Part shown: piece after piece, positions 1 to 7,100 of the stretch
Numbering within the stretch: the stretch's first letter is position 1
Layout of the letters: every line of letters begins with the position of its first letter
Assembly (NCBI GenBank): GCA_902796095.1
Contig: CADBNP010000361.1
Coordinates: 1-8,933 of the forward strand
Direction of reading: 5' to 3'
Source: an uncultured Aeromonadales bacterium
GTDB lineage: Bacteria > Pseudomonadota > Gammaproteobacteria > Enterobacterales > Succinivibrionaceae
DNA length: 8,933 nt
Translations under genes and position numbers: made by a program
Notes under the pieces: generated by a model
The model's database searches: none
What the model was told of the DNA's origin: nothing
What the model saw: only the letters and a program-made list of their open reading frames with translations

Positions 1-35
1 AGTGCGGATTGGTAATTCACAGTAACAGACATATA

Positions 36-42
36 AGAGGAG
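36..42 (+). promoter_or_regulatory. Ribosome binding site of the HAD-fold gene
   Basis: AGAGGAG lies seven bases before the ATG at 50. This supports that start over the out-of-frame ATG at 46, which reaches a stop after only six codons. The upstream promoter is cut off or not recognisable in the first 35 bases. Confidence 0.7.
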
Positions 43-49
43 TTGATGT

Positions 50-1198
50 ATGCACAAGGGTTTTGATCTGATAAATCCTGACGTTGAACAATGGAATCTC
101 AGAGTCGGAGAAAGTCATCCTGAGATCCCTTTTGTTAAGCTGAAGGAGGGTAAAAAGAATATCATCTTTCTGGATATAGACGGAGTGATTCAGCCTTACG
201 ACAATAATTACCGCTTTGGTCATTCCCCTGATCTCACAATGGAAAAACTTCGAAAAGAATTCGATCCGAAACTGGTGGATGAGGGTGATCGCTGGGATAT
301 CCTTGCTGCATATTATGACTGGGATGAGGTTGCACTGGCCAGGGTTGCAAAACTTTGCAGACACAGCGGTGCATACATTGTTCTGCACTCATCCTGGATA
401 GGCTCCAGCAGTCTTGAACGCCTGAAGCTGTTTTTTGAATTTCACGGTATGGGTGATTACGTGCTGGATGTCTGTCATAAATGTGATCCCGAAGAAACCG
501 GCGCAAGAGAACGGGAACTTGGATACTGGATCGGTGATAAAGAAGCGATTATTCTAAAATGGCTAGATGATCATGCCGGTGAGGTGCAGAACTATATTGT
601 CATCGATGACTACGATATGTCCTGGACATTTGGATCAAGATTTATCCGTACGAGTGACTATATGACAGACATTGATTACCAGGTAGCAAGATCAGTCCTG
701 AACAGATGGATGAGGTACCGTCAGTATGACGAAGAAACAATCTGTATTGGCGAAACTTTTATAAGATACAGGATAGCTGAAATAGGAACAGTAAAGATGC
801 TCTTTTTTACCACTGAATTTACTGAGCATCTGATGCAAAAAGTAAGTTTTGACATGTGGATTAAAAATATCCGGATATTGATCCTGATTCTCAAGGGCAA
901 GTATTTCAGCCGCGAGCGAAAGGAAGAATACAGTGATATTGACTATCTCTGCTGGTGCTGGCCGACAGACAGTTACTATGAAAACAGAAGCGATACCCTG
1001 GAATGTGTGAGGATAGGCTACTCAGCCAGCAGACTCAGTAGAAACATGTCCATGCAGGTGCTTAGAGCAGGAAGATCAAAATCTGAACGTTTTTTTGCCG
1101 AGGATTCAGAAGAAAACAGGGAAGCCTGTGAGATCGGTGAGAAACTCATAGAGAATTTCGGAAAGCATAAGATAGAAAAAGACTCGAGTTGGTATTAA
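50..1198 (+). CDS. HAD-fold protein (HAD_SAK-like) with unknown C-terminal domain
   Basis: A 382-residue protein. The N-terminal part (about residues 36-215) is a HAD-superfamily fold. Motif I is FLDIDGVI with candidate nucleophile Asp42 and acid/base Asp44. A motif II-like LHSSW lies at 112-116, a candidate motif III lysine is Lys164 in IGDKEAI, and the acidic pair Asp186-Asp187 sits in IVIDDYD. The SSW motif and overall spacing resemble the HAD domains associated with 'Swiss Army Knife' RNA-repair proteins, which are predicted phosphatases. That would suggest phosphoester hydrolysis in the cytoplasm, but the substrate is unknown. Residues about 216-382 match no family I recognise. They contain a hydrophobic strand-like run near 274-282, a Trp/Cys-rich CWCWP at 291-295 and a charged tail, with no signal peptide. 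The start is ATG at 50, seven bases after AGAGGAG (36-42). No ligase or kinase partner gene is visible. The HAD call is fairly sure; the RNA-repair link is weak. Confidence 0.8.
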   Translation: MHKGFDLINPDVEQWNLRVGESHPEIPFVKLKEGKKNIIFLDIDGVIQPYDNNYRFGHSPDLTMEKLRKEFDPKLVDEGDRWDILAAYYDWDEVALARVAKLCRHSGAYIVLHSSWIGSSSLERLKLFFEFHGMGDYVLDVCHKCDPEETGARERELGYWIGDKEAIILKWLDDHAGEVQNYIVIDDYDMSWTFGSRFIRTSDYMTDIDYQVARSVLNRWMRYRQYDEETICIGETFIRYRIAEIGTVKMLFFTTEFTEHLMQKVSFDMWIKNIRILILILKGKYFSRERKEEYSDIDYLCWCWPTDSYYENRSDTLECVRIGYSASRLSRNMSMQVLRAGRSKSERFFAEDSEENREACEIGEKLIENFGKHKIEKDSSWY

Positions 1199-1382
1199 AA
1201 AGTTCCGCTTCAGTGCGTGCAGCACCGGTATCTTTTTTCGAAATGAATCCCCGGAGAATACTACATAACTGAGGTACGCCGGATCTGTTTCAGGAACAGT
1301 ACGGACTTTATCAGGATCTGAAAATCTCAAAATCTAAAACAGGCATCTGTTTATCTGTTTGCCCTTCTTTCTTGATCAGATC

Positions 1383-1453
1383 TCTGAAATAAAATAAACT
1401 AGAGTGACTGTTTTTTGCAATTATAAGTCAGAACAGAAGTTTATTTTTTCAGA
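1383..1453. repeat. 15-bp inverted repeat with a 2-base bulge and nested stem
   Basis: The left arm is 1383-1399 (TCTGAAATAAAATAAAC) and the right arm 1439-1453 (GTTTATTTTTTCAGA). They pair over 7 plus 8 base pairs, interrupted only by an extra TA in the left arm. Inside the loop a second stem can form, TGACT (1405-1409) with AGTCA (1426-1430). In RNA this would be a long A+U-rich hairpin about 200 bases before ettA. There is no G+C-rich stem followed by a T tract, so it does not look like a standard terminator. It could be a protein-binding site, a leader structure or a remnant of a small repeat element. The pairing is read directly from the sequence; the role is unknown. Confidence 0.6.
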
Positions 1454-1641
1454 CTGCGCCGGTTTGCATAATACTCTGTATGTGCAGATCAGGACAGTGT
1501 TTTGATTACTGTTTCAGCTGCGGTGCATTTTAAAGCGGATAAAGCTGAAATTTTCTTTGCCTGGCTGTGAACTGAACGCGTATTGCTCCGGTCTGTACAG
1601 TGTCTGGAAATTTTCTGTTGCTTTTTTATTAGTTGATCTTG

Positions 1642-1646
1642 AAGGA
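1642..1646 (+). promoter_or_regulatory. Ribosome binding site that sets the ettA start
   Basis: AAGGA stands four bases before ATG 1651. The spacing is short but usable. It falls inside the six-codon extension that the upstream TTG (1633) would give, so it supports the ATG and a protein beginning MPQF. Confidence 0.6.
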
Positions 1647-1650
1647 ACCT

Positions 1651-3315
1651 ATGCCTCAGTTTATCTATACAATGAACCGTGTGGGAAAGATAGTACCTCC
1701 CAAACGTCAAATTCTTAAGAATATTTCTCTTTCTTTTTATCCCGGCGCCAAAATTGGCGTTCTGGGTCTTAACGGTGCAGGTAAATCCACACTGATAAAA
1801 ATCATGGCAGGACTTGATAAGGAAATTGAAGGTGAGGCCATTCCTTATCCCGGAATTAAAATAGGATACCTTCCTCAGGAGCCTGTTTTCGATCAGGAAA
1901 AGTCGGTTCGGGAAACTGTAGAGGAGGCATTCAGTGAAATTACAGCTGCTCTCAGACGCCTTGATGAAGTTTATGCCGCCTATGCCGAGCCTGACGCTGA
2001 TTTTGACAAGCTTGCCAGGGAACAGGCCGATCTGGAGGCAAAGATAGAGGCTGCAGACGGCCATAATATTTCAAATCAGATGGACGTTGCTGCGGAAGCT
2101 CTCCGTCTTCCTGACTGGGATGCAAAAATTAAAAATCTTTCCGGTGGTGAAAGAAGACGTGTCGCCATCTGCCGTCTACTGCTGGAAAAGCCGGACATGC
2201 TGCTGCTGGACGAACCTACAAACCATCTTGATGCCGAGTCTGTTGCATGGCTTGAGCATTTTCTTCATGATTACGAGGGTACTGTTGTTGCCGTTACTCA
2301 CGACAGATATTTTCTTGATAATGTGGCGGGATGGATCCTGGAACTTGATCGCGGCGAGGGCATCCCGTGGGAAGGCAACTATTCCAGCTGGCTGGAGCAG
2401 AAGGAAAACCGTCTCAGAATTGAGGCAAATACCGAATCCGCCAGAAAAAAATCCATAGAGAAGGAACTTGAATGGGTTCGCCAGAATCCAAAGGGAAGAC
2501 ACGCCAAGAACAAGGCCCGTCTTGCAAGGTTTGAAGAGCTCAACAATGTCGAATATCAGAAGCGTAATGAAACCAATGAACTTTACATACCTGCAGGTCC
2601 GCGTCTCGGCGACAAGGTTATAGAGATCAGAAACCTGTGCAAGAGCTACGGTGATCGCAGACTGATAGACGATCTGAGCTTTACGGTTCCGAAGGGTGCA
2701 ATTGTAGGTATAATCGGACCGAACGGAGCAGGCAAGTCAACTCTGTTCAGAATGCTTACCGGTCAGGAAAAGCCTGACAGCGGAACTGTGGAGATTGGTG
2801 ATACCGTGGTTCTTGCTGCGGTGGAGCAGTTCAGAGATCACATGGACAACTCCAAGACCGTGTTTGAAGAGGTTGCACAGGGCAGGGATATTATCAAAAT
2901 CGGCAATTATGAAATTCAGAGCCGTTCATATATCGGCAAATTCAATTTCAGAGGAACAGATCAGCAGAAAATTGTTGGAAACCTTTCCGGCGGTGAAAGA
3001 GGTCGTCTGCATCTGGCCAAACTGCTTCAGGCCGGCGGCAATGTTCTGCTGCTGGACGAACCGACAAACGATCTCGATGTTGAAACGCTTCGTGCTCTTG
3101 AAAACGCTCTGCTTGAATTTCCTGGCAGTGCCATGGTTATTTCTCATGATCGCTGGTTCCTAGATCGTATTGCAACCCATATTCTTGACTATCAGGATGA
3201 CGGCAGAATAACCTTCTTCGAAGGCAACTTCTCTGAATATGAGGACTGGAAGGTTAAGACCTACGGTGAGGATTCAGTTAAGCCAAAGCGTTCAAAATAT
3301 GTGAAAATTAATTAG
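1651..3315 (+). CDS. ettA: Energy-dependent translational throttle protein EttA (ABC-F ATPase)
   Basis: A 554-residue ABC-F protein, close to the 555 residues of E. coli EttA. In that family EttA binds the ribosomal E site and tunes entry into the elongation cycle according to ATP/ADP level; it is cytosolic and not a transporter. There are two ABC domains. Walker A motifs are GLNGAGKST (39-47) and GPNGAGKST (356-364). Signatures are LSGGERRR (from 163) and LSGGERGR (from 445). Walker B DEP segments carry catalytic Glu188 and Glu470, the same numbers as in E. coli. The arm insertion lies at about 95-139. The charged P-site-tRNA-interacting linker is at about 242-322 and includes KSIEKELEWVRQ. 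The start is ATG at 1651, preceded by AAGGA at 1642-1646. A TTG at 1633 in the same frame would add six residues foreign to the family start MPQF. It is followed within 13 bases by the lipoprotein gene, so the two are probably co-transcribed. All catalytic residues are present. Confidence 0.98.
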   Translation: MPQFIYTMNRVGKIVPPKRQILKNISLSFYPGAKIGVLGLNGAGKSTLIKIMAGLDKEIEGEAIPYPGIKIGYLPQEPVFDQEKSVRETVEEAFSEITAALRRLDEVYAAYAEPDADFDKLAREQADLEAKIEAADGHNISNQMDVAAEALRLPDWDAKIKNLSGGERRRVAICRLLLEKPDMLLLDEPTNHLDAESVAWLEHFLHDYEGTVVAVTHDRYFLDNVAGWILELDRGEGIPWEGNYSSWLEQKENRLRIEANTESARKKSIEKELEWVRQNPKGRHAKNKARLARFEELNNVEYQKRNETNELYIPAGPRLGDKVIEIRNLCKSYGDRRLIDDLSFTVPKGAIVGIIGPNGAGKSTLFRMLTGQEKPDSGTVEIGDTVVLAAVEQFRDHMDNSKTVFEEVAQGRDIIKIGNYEIQSRSYIGKFNFRGTDQQKIVGNLSGGERGRLHLAKLLQAGGNVLLLDEPTNDLDVETLRALENALLEFPGSAMVISHDRWFLDRIATHILDYQDDGRITFFEGNFSEYEDWKVKTYGEDSVKPKRSKYVKIN

Positions 3316-3318
3316 GAG
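3313..3318 (+). promoter_or_regulatory. Ribosome binding site of the lipoprotein gene, overlapping the ettA stop
   Basis: TAGGAG includes the ettA stop TAG (3313-3315) and lies ten bases before ATG 3329. Ribosomes finishing ettA would uncover or hand over to this site, which suggests translational coupling of the two genes. Confidence 0.6.
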
Positions 3319-3328
3319 TTTCTTTTAT

Positions 3329-3895
3329 ATGAAATCTTCGATGACTAAAATTATTGCTTCTGCTTTTTTTGCTGCGGTTCTTGCAGGATGTGCTTCAACT
3401 CCGTCATCTGTTTCTGATGACAGCGGTGTCGCCGCTGACTACAATCCGTCTCTTGCCATGACTGTTGCAGCAAATTCCATTGATTCCTGGCCTTTCAGTC
3501 CGATTAAGTTTGCATACAAACTGGGCGGAAGTACCGGCACCGATTCCAAGGGTGTCTGGTCCAGATCCATAGGCGAGGCAACTGTGCAGCGTTTTGAGAC
3601 TCTCGGCATGACCTATGTTGAATCCGAGGCCGAGGCTGATTATCTTATTACCACCACTCTGATGGGTGAAGGTGACGATGCGTCCAAACTCTTTTCAAAT
3701 ATCGATGTGGGAGTAAAGGCTCAGCAGAAGGGCAGTGTGGGTATTTCTGTTCTTGATCGTCTTACCAACAGGGTTGTGTGGGAAGGTCTGATTGAAGCAT
3801 ACAGCGATTTCCCTATAGCCACTGCTTCCCAGCGTCAGTTTGCCGCAAGGCAGCTTATCGAGCAGCTTACAATGCGCCTGCCGAAGGTTGACTGA
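3329..3895 (+). CDS. Predicted outer-membrane lipoprotein, DUF4136-like
   Basis: A 188-residue protein with a classical lipoprotein signal: Lys2 and Lys7 in the n-region, a short hydrophobic stretch (8-18) and the lipobox LAGC with Cys21 as the lipidation site. Residue +2 is Ala, not Asp, so sorting to the outer membrane is expected. The mature part begins with a Ser-rich spacer. Its later half shows the pattern I associate with DUF4136: a pre-strand ADYLITT (103-109), then GSVGISVLD (135-143), then VVWEGLIE (149-156), then a final helix RQFAARQLIEQL ending in a fP/lP motif. The family occurs widely as small envelope lipoproteins in Proteobacteria and has no established biochemical role, so none is assigned. 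The start is ATG at 3329 using TAGGAG at 3313; an in-frame ATG at 3341 would leave a shorter signal. It follows ettA closely and probably shares its transcript. The lipoprotein call is firm; the family call is moderate. Confidence 0.85.
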   Translation: MKSSMTKIIASAFFAAVLAGCASTPSSVSDDSGVAADYNPSLAMTVAANSIDSWPFSPIKFAYKLGGSTGTDSKGVWSRSIGEATVQRFETLGMTYVESEAEADYLITTTLMGEGDDASKLFSNIDVGVKAQQKGSVGISVLDRLTNRVVWEGLIEAYSDFPIATASQRQFAARQLIEQLTMRLPKVD

Positions 3896-3949
3896 ACTGA
3901 TCTCCGCGCCGTTGCATAAATCCGTTCTCTTCAGCCGTCAGTTATTCTG

Positions 3950-3976
3950 ATCCGGACTTTGAGTGAGCGGATTTTT
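3950..3976 (+). terminator. Probable Rho-independent terminator after ettA-lipoprotein
   Basis: The stem ATCCG (3950-3954) pairs with CGGAT (3968-3972). An inner ACT/AGT stem (3956-3958 with 3962-3964) closes on a TTG loop, and TTTTT follows at 3972-3976. It lies 55 bases after the lipoprotein stop. The stem is modest and has a small internal loop (G opposite GAG), so efficiency is uncertain. AAATCCG at 3918-3924 could pair with CGGATTT (3968-3974) instead. Confidence 0.5.
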
Positions 3977-4129
3977 AATGTGAGAAGTCATGAACTGAGT
4001 TTGATCTGAATTCCGCTGAATGAAATTCGGATGCTGTTAAAGATAGATACGTGAACAGTTTTTCCGGCGTACAGCTTAAGGCTGGCTGAATACATACGCT
4101 TCCGGTCATAAACATCACGCAGAAGAATT

Positions 4130-4134
4130 GAGGA
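4130..4134 (+). promoter_or_regulatory. Ribosome binding site that favours a GTG start for the activase-like gene
   Basis: GAGGA lies five bases before GTG 4140. The longer frame could also open at TTG 4128, which overlaps this site and has only the weaker AGAAGA (4121-4126) directly before it. I therefore choose GTG 4140. No ATG is available before the conserved first ATPase motif. Confidence 0.55.
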
Positions 4135-4139
4135 ACATT

Positions 4140-7100
4140 GTGCAGGTTATTGAATCTGAAAAGCTTGCTTCCGTTTTTGCCGGATTTGATGTGGGCTCAA
4201 CCACTGTAAAGGCAGTGGCCGTTTCGACGAACGGGGAGATTTTATATCGAAATTACCAGAGACATTTTTCCCGGGTAAGAGAAACTGCTGCAGTTATTCT
4301 TGAAGATATCTACAACAGATTTTCCGGTTATGACATAGCTCTCGGTTTTACCGGCTCCGGAGCTCTTTCTCTTGCCGGAGATGCCGGAATTCGGTTTTTT
4401 CAGGAGGTTATAGCCTGCAATCATGTGATCCGTGAACGGTATCCCGATGCTGATGCTGTTATAGAGCTTGGCGGAGAGGATGCAAAGCTGACCTTCATGG
4501 GAGCAAGTCTGGATCAGCGCATGAATGAAACCTGTGCCGGAGGTACCGGTGCATTTATTGATCAGATGGCTTCGTTTTTAAGAACTGATGCCATGGGACT
4601 TAATGAGCTGGCTCTTAAACACAGGTCGATCTATCCCATAGCGTCGAGATGCGGTGTGTTTGCGAAGACTGATATCATGCCTCTCATTAATGACGGCTGT
4701 CCGAGAGAGGACATTGCAGCTTCAATTCTTCAGGCTGTAGTCAATCAGACCATCAGCGGACTTGCCCGGGACAGAACCATTGAAGGCAAGGTGGTTTTTC
4801 TCGGGGGCCCCATCTATTTTCTATCTGCCCTGAGACAGCTCTTTACCGAAACTCTTAAGAAACTGACTGAGGCGGTTTTCCCCGAGGACGGACAGTACTT
4901 TGTTGCAATCGGAACAGCTCTGATGCTGAAGAAGTGCAGTCCGGGCGCGGATGATATCGGCAGAGTGATAGATTTGCTCAAATCAGATGCCGGAACTGAT
5001 ACCATAGCCAGGCTGCCGCCGCTTTTTGCAGATCGACAGGAATACAGACAGTTTATACAGAAGCATAAAAACGCTTCTGTTATACGCAGGTCGCTGGCAG
5101 GCGCTCACGGCAGAGCATGGCTTGGGATCGACAGCGGATCTACAACTATCAAGGCTTGTCTTGTTTCCGACAGCGGAGAACTGCTGTATGAGTACTACGG
5201 CTCAAACAAGGGTAATCCGCTGCATGCCGCCCTCAACATTCTGAAGGAAATTTACGAAACCAAATCTTCTGATCTGGAAATAGCCGGCGGAGCGGCAACG
5301 GGCTACGGCAGTGCTCTTCTGACAGCTGCTCTGCACCTCGATTATGACGAGGTGGAGACCGTTGCTCATTTTACAGCTGCAAGATTTTTTGATCCCGATG
5401 TTTCATTTATTATGGATATAGGCGGTCAGGATATTAAATGTCTCTATATCAGAAACGGAGCCATTCACAGGATCCAGCTTAATGAGGCCTGCTCAGCCGG
5501 GTGCGGATCATTTATTGAGAATTTCGCGGGCTCCCTCAATATGTCCCTCAGGGATTTCATTGAACGTGCACTTTTTGCCAGAGCTCCGGTAGATCTTGGC
5601 ACCAGATGTACAGTTTTTATGAATTCAAAGGTCAAGGAGGCTCAGAAGGAGGGTGTCGACGTAGCCGATATTGCAGCGGGTCTTTCCTACTCCGTGATCC
5701 GTAACGCCTGCTACAAGGTGATGAAACTGACTGATACGGCCAAACTTGGCAGTCATGTGGTGGTGCAGGGCGGGGCCTTTCTTAATGACACTCTGCTGAG
5801 AGTTCTGGAGAACCATCTTGGGATACCGGTTACACGTCCTGAAATTTCCGGTCTTATGGGAGCTTTCGGTGCAGCTCTTATAGCCAGGGACAGAGCTGAT
5901 CCTGAGAGGAAAACTTCTCTTATCGGGTTGAATGAGATAGCCTCCTTCAGTGTAAAAACAGCATCCGTAAGATGCGGACGCTGCAGCAATGCATGTCTGC
6001 TGACAATTTCAAAATTTGCAGATCACAGAAGATTTATTACAGGAAACCGCTGTGAAAAGGGCGGTGATCATCGTGTTCCTTCCGCTCTTAATCTTTTTTC
6101 CTTTCGTGAAAAACGTCTGTTTGATGACTACCGTCCTCTTGAGCCGGATGAGGCTTTCCGCGGTGTTATCGGCATCCCGAGGGCTCTCAACATTTATGAG
6201 AATTATCCTCTGTGGTTCACCGTGTTTACAAATCTCGGTTTCAGGGTTGTTCTGTCCGAGCCTTCGACCAAAAAACTTTTCTACAGAGGGTATGATTCAA
6301 TTCCGTCCCAGTCTGTATGTTATCCCGCAAAGCTGGCACACGGTCATGTTGTTTCTCTGATAGAGAAGGGCGTAAAAAATATTTTCATGCCCTGTATTTC
6401 CCATGAAAAAATCCGGGAGGGTTCAGCCTGCGGTGATTTCAACTGTCCAGTGGTAGCCGGATATCCTGAGCTTCTGGCAAAAAATATCAGTGCCGTTGAG
6501 GAGGAGAACATAAATTTCATCCATGAGTTTCTGCCGTTGGATGAAACAGTTCTTCCGCTTCGCTTAAGCAGAATTCCTCTTTTTTCCTCCATTTCGAAGA
6601 ATGAAATCGCCGCGGCAGTAAAGGCCGGTCTTGAGGAACTGGAGAATTTCCGCCGGGATATCAGAAAGGCCGGAGAGCAGGCTCTTGAAGATCTGAAGGC
6701 TACGGGACGTCTTGGCATAATACTGGCTGGGCATCCGTATCATACAGATCCTGAAATTCACCACGGCATTGCTGATTTTATTGCTTCTACAGGTACTGCC
6801 GTACTTACGGCTGACTCAGTTTCTCATTTAACGGATGATCCTGACAGCCTCAGGGTTATAAATCAGTGGGCATATCATTCCAGAATGTACCGGGCGGGAG
6901 AACTTCTTTCTGCTTATGACAATAATATTTCCGTGCTTCAGCTTGTTTCCTTCGGCTGCGGGCTGGATGCTGTAACGTCAGATCAGATGGAGGAACTGCT
7001 GGAACGCAATCACCGCCTCTATGCCCAGATTAAGATTGATGAGGGCATGAACCTCGGTCCGGCCAGAATACGCGTCAGATCTCTTATTGCAGCCATGAAG

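Larger units (their letters stand above)
1199..1650. other. A+T-rich intergenic region upstream of ettA
   Basis: No supported gene lies in these 452 bases; the open frames that cross it on the minus strand are antisense shadows of the flanking genes. Just after the HAD-gene stop there is a weak terminator-like signal: a four-base stem GTGC/GCAC (1213-1225), then a short gap and TTTTTT at 1233-1238. The middle holds a 15-bp inverted repeat, listed separately. A possible promoter for ettA is the A+T-rich TGCATAAT at 1465-1472, but its -35 position is just a T run, so I do not call it. The length suggests that ettA has its own promoter and perhaps a leader. I see no known riboswitch or leader peptide. 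Confidence 0.6.

Noticed and set aside
17..388. 123-codon minus-strand frame at the left edge
   Set aside because: Antisense to the HAD domain, including its DxD motif region; no motif and no ribosome site of its own.
1213..1238. Terminator after the HAD-fold gene (GTGC/GCAC stem followed by six T)
   Set aside because: The stem is only four pairs and is separated from the T run by seven bases; too weak to call as a feature.
1465..1472. Promoter -10 element TGCATAAT for ettA
   Set aside because: The hexamer is imperfect and the -35 position is only a run of T; not supportable from sequence alone.
1633..1650. TTG start giving a six-residue longer EttA
   Set aside because: The family begins with the equivalent of MPQF, and AAGGA lies inside the extension, favouring ATG 1651.
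1489..2064. 191-codon open frame on the minus strand
   Set aside because: Most of it is antisense to the strongly conserved N-terminal half of ettA, and its product shows no family motif, so it is a coding shadow.
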